Shown here: positions 1 to 11,132 of the stretch, one piece after another
Numbering within the stretch: the stretch's first letter is position 1
Layout of the letters: each line of letters opens with the position of its first letter
Assembly (NCBI RefSeq): GCF_040581485.1
Contig: NC_090133.1
Span: forward strand, 8,122,001 to 8,186,000
Direction of reading: 5' to 3'
DNA: 64,000 nt
DNA from: Linepithema humile
Lineage: Eukaryota > Arthropoda > Insecta > Hymenoptera > Formicidae
Translations under genes and position numbers: made by a program
The notes under the pieces: generated by a model
The model's database searches: none
What the model saw: the letters and a program-made list of their open reading frames with translations, nothing else
What the model was told of the DNA's origin: nothing

Positions 1-1
1 A

Positions 2-112
2 AGTGATAACGTTGACGGGCGAGAGCTCGACGATCCCGCCTCCGAGTGCATCGCCGATCCGAAGGTAATTTTAACCGTCAACTGCAGCCAGCAACGCTGG
101 TATCGCCATTAA
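2..112 (+). CDS. C-terminal fragment of a thrombospondin type-1 repeat-like protein (partial, 5' end outside window)
   Basis: Reading from base 2, the frame is open for 36 codons to a TAA at 110-112. The peptide contains DGRELDDPASEC followed by IADPKVILTVNC, then SQQRW and a short tail. In TSP1 repeats of ADAMTS, ADAMTS-like and papilin proteins, the end of one repeat typically has Cys, about 11 residues including a Lys (usually Lys-Pro) at the fifth position, then Cys. Here there are exactly 11 residues between the cysteines with Lys fifth, but Val replaces Pro and the usual next Cys (CxxxC) is absent. These are extracellular modules that bind matrix or glycosaminoglycans. The gene would run left to right and end here. 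An alternative is an exon ending at base 64 with donor AAG/GTAATT. With so short a fragment the family call is inference from spacing only; the coding call is somewhat safer. Confidence 0.4.
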   Translation, partial: SDNVDGRELDDPASECIADPKVILTVNCSQQRWYRH

Positions 113-126
113 AGCGCAATTTTCAG

Positions 127-183
127 CAGCCAGGTAAAAAGACGTGGAGCTTTTTGTGACGTCGCCGTCAGGTGTGCACTCAG
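127..183 (+). other. Candidate short alternative exon next to the first coding fragment
   Basis: The stretch is preceded by an acceptor-like ATTTTCAG and followed by a full consensus donor, CAG/GTAAGT, at 184-189. If bases 1-64 are an exon with donor GTAATT, the intron between them would be 62 bases, a normal insect size. Two readings are possible. Splicing in the frame of the TSP1-like fragment gives a TGA at 157-159, a different C-terminus. Splicing in the next frame leaves both pieces open up to the donor. The simpler reading is that translation stops at 110-112 and this stretch is 3' untranslated. Confidence 0.2.
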
Positions 184-490
184 GTAAGTGGATAAGGATG
201 ACGCCGCGGAAAGGTAAAAGCGCGGATCCAACGTGTAGATATTACGACGTGTATTTTTTGCGAAATTTTTTTGACATCAAACCCCCTAATCTTCGATGCA
301 ATTTTTATCTCGCGCTCCGAATTATTAATAATCTTGATTGACCATTCGACTATTTAATAATCACGATATTATTGAAATATTGTATTATATGTCGCGGTAC
401 ACTATCAAATGAGAGTGCTGCAGAAATAATTCAATAATTCAATATTTTACGCGATGTTTGAACGATCGGTTAGTTTAACGAAATAAGTAT

Positions 491-496
491 AATAAA
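491..496 (+). terminator. Candidate polyadenylation signal AATAAA
   Basis: This is an AATAAA hexamer about 380 bases downstream of the TAA at 110-112, in AT-rich DNA. It would be a reasonable 3' end for the gene whose last codons open the window. The hexamer is common by chance in AT-rich sequence, so the support is positional only. Confidence 0.25.
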
Positions 497-1148
497 TTTA
501 TAGACATTTACAAATGCATTTCGCGAAAGTCTTATAAATTTAACAGGCATTCTTGCTAAAAGCAGAAATAATTAAAAAAAAAGTCCAATTTGATCGTTTC
601 GTCCTGATCGCTCAACTCGTATAGCATGTATGTAAATTAAAAACGAGCGCCGGCATACATGCGCAACGAGCCGCGTAAAATAGAATACTCTATTTTTTAC
701 ACGGTACGATCTCGGGAACGGCGCGGGAGTGGCATTCCAATCAACAAAAGGACAGTTACGAAACAATTCGTCCTTTTTTTTCCTCTCGTTCAATTTTTGC
801 CGAACTTTGCCGTTTCCATCGCGTCGCATCACGCGCCCCGGCTTGTTGGCAGGACCAACGTGGGACACGTTGCAATCGTACGTGACGTTGGCGCGATTGG
901 CACTTACGAGTACCTCGATCGGATATCGCCGTTCGCGTAGAGATCGTGCGTGCGCGGGCGGAAAAATGACTCGTCAGATGGTAACGACACAACAAAAACC
1001 AATATTCACCGCGATATCCTCGCTTGTACATGCGCTATGAGTTCAATTTCGCGTAAGTCCGCGTGAGCATCATACCACGGTTCGATTCTCTACGACAAAG
1101 AGCCATTCCATCCAAAACAATCAAGGTGTCTCATTAAAATCCCACTAG

Positions 1149-1152
<4 letters not shown>

Positions 1153-1179
<27 letters not shown>
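1153..1179. repeat. (CT)n microsatellite
   Basis: An uninterrupted TC dinucleotide run of 27 bases. Confidence 0.95.
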
Positions 1180-1184
<5 letters not shown>

Positions 1185-4100
1185 AATCCCCAATATCAAA
1201 CTATAGTGAAGTCTACAACGTCGATCTACAACGAGCGATCTGGAAAAGTTAATGGAGAAAAGTTTTTCAAAAATTTTTTGCACATGTGCAAATATTATCG
1301 TTTTATTGATTGTAAAATATTTTTACACAACAAATATCGAGTAATTGTAACTGTTGCTATTGTATTAAACTAAACCGACCGTGTTTTGTATCAAAGAGTT
1401 ATGTCAGCCGATAAAAGGCAATTCAATCATGCCTGTTATGATTCCTCTCTCTTATGCAAACTAACGAATTATTGTGCATCAAATGACATTGCGCACAATA
1501 ACTGTGTATGAATGAAGAGCGTGATATTCGAGAGAGTAGATCGTCGAAGCGCAGCGATTCGTCATATCGCGATTTATCGTAGCTAAGAATCAAGCAGAAT
1601 TCAATATGTCGTAATGGCGCGCTGCTTCTTGCCGCGTCTGTGATCTAATTTCACATTATAGCACGAAATCAGGAGCACTTGTAGTTAGAAGTGACTGGAA
1701 AGATGCTTTGATGCTATTTCCGATAAATGAAATTACTGACTGCACATAGCACAATTGACAGTTATTTGTCCGATGATTAAATTACTTATTTAAAACGTGA
1801 GATTTACGGTTAATAGAAATGTTGAAATTTACTATAAAAGTCAACTTCTAATTTATCTTATCTATTTGATAATTAATCTTATTTATATAATTTATTATAT
1901 CTATTTTTTAATATTACGACCCTAATATCTATATATTTAAAGATAAAATTTCCTTTTGAAATAATTTTAATTCCATTATTTGCCCAATCTCAAGTTTTAT
2001 TAAAATTTTACATTTTAGCAGCGTTATATATATTCTTAGTATATATAATATATAAACTGACTCTTTTTCGAATTTACCGATTAATAAATTAATACTCATG
2101 TGCATATTCAATGAAGCTTGATAAATCTCTAAAATATAAAGTTTAAATAAAATTCTTTTAAAGTTTTTTTTTCACTTCACGAAACAATGTCGTACGTCTT
2201 CTTCTTTGCGAGCAAAAACGAGTGGAATTCTATCGGGACGATGGCATATCGCGTTCGATAGTTTCAATTGAGAACACACAGAGAATAGTGGAACAATTTT
2301 CAAATAGCGGCACGCGCGCCGCACGCGCGGCACACGTACTATTTCACGTTTGACACCGGCGTCGTCACGCGTCGGTCTCTTCGTGTAATTGCCATGCAAC
2401 GCGGGAATGCCGGGGCGGGGAGGACGACGGGATGCAGAAGAAGAGGGCAGCTACCCGGTAGTGATTTATTGCGCGCGGGGAATACAAGCGTAGCCAAATA
2501 TCGATGTAAACGGTACTGATGCGTTGGAAAACTGGATTTACGCTCTCCAACGGAAGCTGTAAATAAACGCATCGCTCGAAGTGTGTGGACGTACGTTATA
2601 TATACATCGCGTTATAAAACGGCGGATAAACAGGGGAAACCGGCCGATCGTCGATTCGAGACAATAGTGCACGCACGCCTATCGTTGGGTAAAAATTTCT
2701 ATTTTGGAGCGATAGAAATTCTATTTTTACGCCCGTCAAACAGATCGGACTGAAAGCTCGTTGGGTTGTTTATTTACGAAAGTGTAATATTGTCAGACGT
2801 TGTGTAAGAATAGTGGATAATGACGTTTACTCGATAACGCGTGATTGACAAGATGAAAATTATCGAATTAACTTATAAGCTTAATTAAAGTTAGAGAGAT
2901 AACAGCTTCGATGTTATTCCAGTTAACAACAAATGAACATCTCAATTTACAGTCTACCTATCGATCATGTAGAGATCGATCGATCATATTTTAGCGCATT
3001 CCGGATTAATACCTGATGGGTTAAATACCTGGAGGTCTATTAATAGTATCGCTGTTTGCTCGCTTCTCCTTCGATAATTCAGTGATTAGATTGTTGCTGT
3101 TAATGTATCTACGTAATAATTCAACGATATAAATGTTTAATAATGCGTATTTTTATCATGCAATGGATGCGAAATATTAACTTCCAAGTTCTACTCGTCT
3201 AATATAAGATCGTGTTCAATGTCAGCATGAGATGAAAATTAGACAGTCACATTCAGCGCTAAATATATGCAGTGGAATATAGAACAATGGTTCATATTTC
3301 ATCGTACATCCCGAGCTAGATGTAAATGTCTGATTTTCGTATTATGTTGACATTTGAAACGCGATCTTCACATTAAATTTATAAAAGCCATTGCAAGTAA
3401 ATGGATCAGCTGCTATAAATCTAGTGATTTATTAAAAATGTAAGCCTTGTCATATCGGATCTTTAATGACCAAAAAGACGAAACGAAAGAAAGCTAAATT
3501 TAGTAATCTTATCAGCTTTCACGCCAGCTTTGTACAATCGTGGGGGCCAAGCGAGATCTTGAAAAAAATCTAACAATAACTGCTAGCGTGACAACTTGAT
3601 TTAACTCTTTCGCTGGGAGAACCGCGGTGGAGGTCTTTTCGCGAAAAACATGATTTATTGACGCAATTCGGGGCACAATTGCGAGTCGCCGACGGCAAGC
3701 TGTCGACTCGGCGGCTTGCGGGGCTGTGAATTGATCTTAAAGTCGGTCGATCGGTTGGCGCGACGACGAGTAAACGTCATAAAAAGTCACCAAACGTCGC
3801 GCGATCACCATGATTCGCGTTAAATATCGCTGGATATACCGGCACGCGAGTAAGAAATTTCGATACGGTAATGGACGGTACTGTCGGGACCGGCTGGCGT
3901 GTATGTGTGGTGTTACGCGGTCGAAGTCGATAGGCCAGCAGCAACAGCTGCCAGCAATCGTCCGTGGGAATTGGGGTGAGTAGCATGGTCGCCTCGATTC
4001 CCAAGAGTCCCGCGCCAAGTTGGACCGATATGAAATTTGATAACCTTGGGTCTTCGTCAGGACGTCGTTACGAAGAGCCCTGCGCCGCTCTTTCTCGCTC

Positions 4101-4340
4101 GTGTTTGTCTTCCCGTCTTCTATCGCGTTTCTTTCCCGTCGATTCTCGTACGAGACACCGATTCCGTGCCAAAATCAATTTCGATAAGTAACCGGCCGCC
4201 AATCCTAGCGAGACACGCTGACCGCGGCGTATCACTTTTGAGTAGCCCCTCCATTAGTTCTAAATCGAAGTGACACCATAATTTATTTTATCATTTTGCA
4301 GTACAGCAAAATCGATTTTCGAGGACGGAGAGTAAAAAAT

Positions 4341-4389
4341 AATAAATGAGGACAGATCTGTACGCACGTACAAAAAAAAAAAAAAAAAA
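4341..4389 (+). repeat. AATAAA followed by an A18 tract (possible retroposition tail)
   Basis: AATAAA at 4341-4346 is followed 26 bases later by 18 consecutive A residues (4372-4389). This spacing is what an inserted, polyadenylated transcript would leave. Against that reading, I find no clear target-site duplication, and the upstream sequence still carries an acceptor-like TTTTGCAG near 4295-4302. A simple A-tract is the alternative. Confidence 0.35.
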
Positions 4390-6661
4390 CGCCCGAAAAA
4401 TTGGGCTCTAATTTACTGATGAGTCTCATTTATTCTTTCCGTATCGCGTAAAATGTAAATGTTATATAATTTTAACAGTTCTGAAATGAAATTTTAGAAT
4501 TTGTACGTAGATATTTTTAGCTGCTGAATAATGCTCTTTTATATATGATATATTATAATATGTGTATTATTATAGATCTTGTGATAAAGCAGCAGAATTA
4601 ATTAAATGAAAAAAGTCGAATAACCCGGCAACGCCGTACCGGGGATAAGCTTTATCCCGCTCGCAGTATAAAAGTGCTTCAGCGACGTTGCAAAGTTTTT
4701 CCCGGGGATAAAGGACCGTAAAAAATTTCATGGGTTTGAGCGGAGTCCCTATGCGCGTTTTAAGCGTTACGCTCTAAAATTCACTTCCAACATTGGCCGC
4801 GCTTCTCTTCTCTCTGTTCTTATGACGGCGCGCGATGCGATATTACAACCGTGCAAATGAATTTCAAAGGGCGCTCGGTCGCACAAGGTCGTATAAAGCG
4901 CGCGACCTTATCTCTCGGCTCGAAACTTCAGCCCTTTTCCCATCGGCATCGGAGCGACCGATCGATCGGAAGGTCCAGTAATTGTCGCGAGTCGATACTC
5001 GCCCACAGCAATACACGATTAAGTCAACATCGTCTATAATAATTTATTACATTATGTAATTAAGAGGGCACTGTGCAAGCTATACAGCTCAAGCTTGCCG
5101 AACGTAGTTACATTATATGGCCGTATTCTCTCAACTCACTCATCTCGAATATCTCAAAAGTTAAATTTTTATGAATATTTTTCGAATAGTTTTATATGTG
5201 TCACAAAAATCCTCGTTCTCGTGTAGCAAAAAATTAAAACATCTGAAAATATTTTTTCCTTGATACTTCCGCTACATTGATGAAAGATTCCGAACGTGGT
5301 TATAAATTTGAATATCTCTGCTGGCGTTAACGTAACTGCGGAATGGCGAAATTATGACCGACATTGATCGAAATCGCTCGCTGGGGCGATCGCATATTGA
5401 CCAGCGAGTCGATATGCATCATCGACGATTTACATAACGTACTCGCCGTTTCTGCGATTCCCACGAGCCTCCTAATCGCTCCCCGCAGTCCGTTCGCGAA
5501 GACGGCGCACGGTATGGACTTGGCGCAAAGTTAGCCCGGATATCCGGTTTATTCTAATACGGGATCTGCACGCCGCTCGAAGAATGCATAAGATATAAAG
5601 CTTTGCGAGTTTTCTTGAAGCCTCGATACCTCGGCCGCGTCGAGGCTGAATAGGAACCTCTAAGTGCCAGAGGTAAATTTCCTCTCGGTGCGGCCGTTTC
5701 GCTCAACGGCGACGATGAAAATCGCATGCCGGCGTTTGATGCAATATTTATCGTCATCGTGAAACGCGAGCACTTTCCATTTGCACGCCCCCGAGAAATA
5801 GACGCTCGCTCGGCCGTGCATATTGTCCAGCCGATATTCAGCAAGTTTCTTCCATAGCGCATAGTATATCAGCGCTTTTTATTTAATCCTGAATATGCAG
5901 ATTTCTACCGGCATCTAAACTTTATACTTAAGAAATAGATATTGCTGCAAAATTGTTTTATGCGGTGTATTTATATACGTTCTCCATAAATAATTCATTG
6001 CAAATAAGTGACAAATCGGTATTTTTAGGATTTTCTATTTCTAAAGTTTTGAACAAAATTACTTTCTGACGTTTCCTCGACTTTCGACCGCCTTTCTTTT
6101 TTGCACTATTTGCCGTCGCGAACGTGCACCCTCTTGATTCGGTTTTTCATACTGCAGAGCGAAGGATAAAAATGATGGTTTAGCTGAGATATTGCAGTGT
6201 CGGTTTAGATATCTGGCCACGTCGCAATGAAGCTTTATCCACTGGCCCTAACTTCGCCCCATATTTCCCAGTTGGTCCGTCATATAAACCTCCGCGTCCC
6301 GCGCGCGACGATTTTCCCTCCGTCGGCCAAACAGCCGTAATGTTGCGCCCGTTTTGCGACGTTTATTAAATCACCGGTTTGTCTATACGCGTGTCCGAGC
6401 GATTACGATCGGCGGGATTCGACGCAATTTCGGGAAAATCGAACGGTACGGCGGCATGGCATTACCCGGCGGCGATTCGCCGTTCAATTTCGGTGATCCC
6501 CGCGAATTTCCATCATTTATTTTCGCAAAATACACGATATCCTTGCCAGTCTGTTATATTTTCAACCAATGTGGGCACGCGTGATCGGGCGACGCAAACG
6601 CGTCATTGCGCCAACCAGGGCAAAAAATAAATACGAGCGGAATTATGGAGCGTGGTGCGGC

Positions 6662-6696
6662 GGGGGGGGGGGGGGTGTTTGGGGTGAAGGGGATCG
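6662..6696 (+). repeat. G14 homopolymer and G-rich tract
   Basis: Fourteen consecutive G residues (6662-6675) are followed within 20 bases by GGGG twice. The tract has four or more G-runs of at least four bases, so it is compatible with a G-quadruplex on the + strand. Confidence 0.85.
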
Positions 6697-8839
6697 AGGC
6701 GCAATAAGCTCTCTCGCCGCCTCCTCGCAAACGCGGTTATCGAAATAAACGGCATACGGATAAAGCGGGACCAAAGCCGTGGCGCGCCCGCCCGCACGCT
6801 TTTTATGCCGACCGCGGGCGCGACGGGCTCGGCAAAAAGGCCACGGGCGAATCCATTGTCGTAATCTCTGTTTAATTACATTGTCCGGTCCGATGAATAG
6901 CACTGCCGCCGCCAGCCGCTTTGTTCTCATTTCGCGGTTTTACAGATTTGCGTGCCGGCCATAAAAGCGCGCGCTCGCCGTATGCTACACGAAACACGCG
7001 CGCTTATTTTTCGGTTACCGCGGCTTATCATAATTCATACGTGGCAGCCATTTCGGCGTCGCGCACGCCGGATCGACTGGAAAATTAGCGCCGCGACGTA
7101 TTATCGGTCGATGTAACGATATGCCATTTCGGGATTACTCTGGCTGTACACATGCATATATGCGCGATGTATGTACATTGCATTTCCCACCCGCTTCACG
7201 ATGCATTCTCGACTCGCGCCCGCGCGGTTTACTCGCCCCGGCCGAATTAATGCACCTGAGTGTACGTGCACGAAGCCCGCATTGTTACACCGCAATAATA
7301 ATAATCTCCTCGCGAACCGCAGTCCGCGGTCGGGTACGCGCGTTTGGCTTCGTCGGCGGTGTGTTGCATCCGTGTAATCTCCGGATATCGGAACGGAAGA
7401 TGGAAAAACTGAGAAAACAAGGATCCGCGGGGCGGCGAAGGACAGAAAGAGAGACGAACAAAGCGAAAGAGCTCTGACCTGGCGGAGAAGCGGCATGCAT
7501 AGTATAACCGAAAACTGACCGACGCATCGCTTGTTATGGCGACGAAGCGAGAAGGTATTTTATTCTCTCGCGATGACATTATATAGGGATCCACGACAGG
7601 AGAATGTCTCAAGGGAACAGTCGCGTCTCGCTTCCCATTTTTCTTGCTTCTTTTTTAAGCGACATCGACACGACACAAACTGTCTCGCACCTGCGAGAAC
7701 GTTTTGCTTCTTTAATCTCAGCATAGTGTTGCTGATCGAATTAGTCTTTTTAAGTTCCTCTTTTTTAACGAGATCTTGAATTGCACTTCAGAAATGCAAA
7801 TAAACAATAAATATTTATCTTTTTTTAACCTTTAGCAGATTTCAACAGACTTCTGACTCCGAGCAATATATTATTCAAATGTCTGCTGTGTTTATCGTCA
7901 AAGATGAATGTTAATAGTCTGTAGTTGCAAACAGCGAAAGAGAAAAAGTAGATGGATGTTTAGAAACATGGGAAATAGAGGAATGAGGGAAATGCCGCGG
8001 AACTCGAGCAATTAGAACTAGTAAAGACCAAATATTCAACGAAACTGCGCATCAACTGCGCTTTCCCCCCCGCCTGTCCCCGTTGATTACGCCGAACGGA
8101 CTACCGAGAGAGATGTGCGTGATGTACTTGTGCCAAGATCGTAATTACCGTATCAGAATTTTCAGCCTCGCTTTAAATTAAAGTACCGAGACGTAACATA
8201 AACGTGTTTTAGTAGGGCAATACCGTTACTCATCGCCACTCCGTGCGATCCATTTGGAAATTAAATACTATCAATCGTGCGCGACAAATGTTGAAAGTTT
8301 AACGGTAAATTCGGCTCTATTGCCCGCGATCATGTGCAGTAATGGTCGAAAGTTTAACGAAAACTTTGTGCTTTCCTTATTGTTAGGTATAAAAACGTCG
8401 CGACAAATTTTACATCCACTCTCATATATTTGGCGAAATTTTATGAAATAAGTAAAAGTAACTGCCAATTTTCGACAAGTTCTTATTTTGAAAAAGTAAG
8501 ATAGCGACGAGCGAGAAGTAAGAAAGGAACAACAAGAAAACTAAATATAGGAGGACGTGGAAATTTGTTGCTCGGTAAATTAGGGAAATTAAAACAGAGC
8601 GAATTCTGGAGTGCGGCATTATCGTAAACTCGCGTCTGCTTCGTGCGCAGCATCTCTCCGCGAGCGGCCGCGCATTGCGCAAATAGCGACGAGCTGTAAC
8701 TCGTATAACCGGGCGCGGATTGCCCGAATAACATTACCGAAATGTTTACGGGAGAGAAAAAGCGAGAAACATATGCGCGCGAGATGCGCGCCGCGCACGC
8801 CGATGCAAGTACGCAATTAAAATTCCGCACGCGGTGATA

Positions 8840-10243
8840 TACGCGAATGCGGAATCCGTCGCGCTCCGCGAACCTTTACACGCTCTAATCTGCTTTATGA
8901 AGCGATACCCAAGTCGGTATCTTATGACCGCAGTATTATCCGGAATAACTGTTATGCGACACAAAAACGGATAGCCGAAACACAAGCGGTGTATTTAAAC
9001 GTGAGAATCATCGGCGCGCTTACAGCATGCTTTTAAATCATTCACATCACGGTAAACCGTATCATTTGTTATGTGTAACGGCTGCCCATTTTCACAACCT
9101 TACGTAAACGCCCGGAGCGCTTAACATAACGCACGAGTTTACGGCATGCGTTAATATTAGGCGAAAATACAAATCTCTTGGACGATATTCATTCAGCGAG
9201 TTCGTTGTTAATTATAAAGATTTCCTGAGGGATACTCGTGAATTGCAATATGGAAAATTGGTTTATAACGTGGCTTAATATATTTAAAACCGTAGCTTTG
9301 TTTTAAAATATTCATGTAACAAACGAATAAAATAAAAATAAATATTTATTCTAACATTGTAGTTGAAAAGTTTGTAGATGAAATTGGTCGCGCGCGTCGC
9401 AAAATACTCTACATATTGATTTAAATTTGGAGCTGGAAATAGCCTAGTCAAATTCGCGTCAAGCGCTGCAATATGTGCTATTGCGTATCACTGATCTAAT
9501 TTACCCCGTAAAGTTTGTTGTTACCGAGTAGCTAGTTAGGCGATGCAAGATGCCAAGTGAAAGAGCATCAGATAGCGCGGATAACCGAAAAGCACTTGTG
9601 TCTCTCGATGAAGGTTAGACACTGCTGCGTGCTCGTGCAGTCATCCGAGTTATGTTGTGATAAATTATACCGCTTATTACGCACGCTATCGTAAGCAGCG
9701 AGCGTACAACACTTGTGAAATGTCTGCGATAAATCAAGTAGAACCCACGCTTACGTATTAAAAAATAACAATGTGCCAGCTATGCATTTTCAAATTTTCA
9801 ACACATTTTGTTGCGACTTTTATATTATAGAAGAGACTTGATCTCGAGATATAATCTCCTAATTAAATATTACATCTTTTTTAAGTCTTATTAAAAATTA
9901 TATTTTATTTATTCAGGTCAAAAAGTAAGCCTCGTAATAATTAATACTCTTTTAATTAAATTAAAAATTGCCTCACATTTCGATCAAGTCTTATCTAGTT
10001 GCACGCATAAGTAATAAATGTGCGTCCACGCAATCGAATTCATCGTGCGTTTAAACGCGTCCTTTACATGGCAATCTAGTTTATGGAGTGATATCCAAGC
10101 CCAGTAGTTAGCCGATGCATTAAGCAGGATAAGCGTCATAATGCAACACGGATAACTGAAACCCGACGCAGTGGTCCGGCATTCTCTCGGATGGGAAAAG
10201 TCGTTACACCACATACGTGCGTACGTACCTGCCTACCTGCTTG

Positions 10244-10275
<32 letters not shown>

Positions 10276-10360
10276 GCATGACACGACACGCATTGCCGTT
10301 ACTCCACCCTGCGCTCGCCCTGCGTGCGTGGTGATAAATTATACCGTTTATTACGGCCCG
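8840..10360 (+). repeat. Three diverged, same-orientation copies of a ~0.6 kb unit
   Basis: Collinear similarity links segments near 8.87-8.98, 9.49-9.68 and 10.06-10.36 kb. Copies 1 and 3 share CCTTTACA (8873, 10061), then TTTATGRAGYGATAYCCAAG (8894-8913, 10080-10099), then ATGCRACAC (8954, 10141) and CGGATARCYGAAAC (8968, 10149), all at an offset of 1181-1188. Copies 2 and 3 share AGTTAGSCGATGCA (ending 9547 and 10119) and CGGATAAC (9578, 10149) at an offset of 571-572. A 25-mer starting GTGATAAATTATACCG occurs at 9657-9681 and 10331-10355 with one mismatch. The consistent offsets argue for an old tandem duplication rather than chance. Units are about 610 and 571 bases. I do not recognise the family. 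Confidence 0.6.
10228..10275 (+). repeat. (CCTG)n tetranucleotide microsatellite
   Basis: Imperfect at the 5' end, then perfect TGCC/CCTG repetition from about 10242 to 10275. It lies inside the third copy of the 0.6 kb unit, and its expansion helps explain why the spacing there is longer than in the second copy. Confidence 0.95.
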
Positions 10361-10610
10361 ATATCAGCCCATCCACCCCCCTCGGCAAACCTGTGTACAC
10401 GCTGAACGTTACCGATGTATCGCGCGAATTTATGGCAGCGCCGATACCACGGTCACGGTAACCTACTTGCGGAAACGTAATGCTTACTATACGAACGGTT
10501 TTCTCGTTTTTCACGTGCGATTGTTACGATCGACGCAATCCGATTGTCTGTGAAATATAATGAACATTTTTCCAATAGTTTGTTCAAAACTATACCAATT
10601 GTTTTAAAGT

Positions 10611-10629
10611 AAAAAAAAAAAAAAAAAAA
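10611..10629 (+). repeat. A19 homopolymer
   Basis: Nineteen consecutive A residues with no AATAAA nearby upstream and no evident target-site duplication. Confidence 0.95.
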
Positions 10630-11079
10630 TCTGAGAAACGTGTATGGAATTCCCTTTTCGCGGTATTTATTGAAATTAAATCGCGATTACAGCTCTCTCC
10701 GTGAGATCCAGATAATCGTTGCGGAAGATGTCGGGAATAATACAAGCTGTCGGTGGAAATGATTTAACATATCTTCGCACGACTGTTGTTGTCGAGGAAT
10801 TCCTTCCGTCCCGAGTCGCAAAGATTAGAAGGTAGCACGGAGAGTTAGAACAATCTTCGCCGTGGCAGTAATGTCGTGGAAATAAGGACGTGGTTCGTCG
10901 CTGCGCTTACTCGCAGTTGCGAACATGACGGAATCGCATAAAGCACAGTGGCAATGTGCCAGTACAGAGCGACGGAATGTCACGTACGCGAGGCTGTGCG
11001 GAGCTTTCTTACCGGGATTCGCTGCCTGCTTATTCCTGCGGGAAAACCACTTTCGTACGAGGTCCGCTTCGAGGGAAAA

Positions 11080-11082
<3 letters not shown>

Positions 11083-11128
<46 letters not shown>
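11083..11128 (+). repeat. (GA)n microsatellite
   Basis: A GA dinucleotide run of about 46 bases, followed by a further purine-rich stretch to about 11165. Confidence 0.95.

Positions 11129-11132
<4 letters not shown>

Larger units (their letters stand above)
500..8800. other. Gene-free stretch, mixed composition
   Basis: I see no supportable gene here. It holds a (CT)n tract near 1.15 kb, an AT-rich block at about 1.8-2.15 kb, an A18 tract with an upstream AATAAA at 4.34-4.39 kb, and a G14 run at 6.66 kb. Around 4647-4717 there are three GGGATAA-type words; two of them form an inverted pair, GGGATAA-GCT-TTATCCC, which could be GATA-factor sites or chance. ORFs between 6.3 and 7.6 kb are open on both strands in CpG-rich, stop-poor DNA, and none has a recognisable domain. 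Confidence 0.6.

Noticed and set aside
1069..1100. GGTTCGATTCTC as a tRNA B box
   Set aside because: No A box or acceptor-stem pairing at the required distance upstream.
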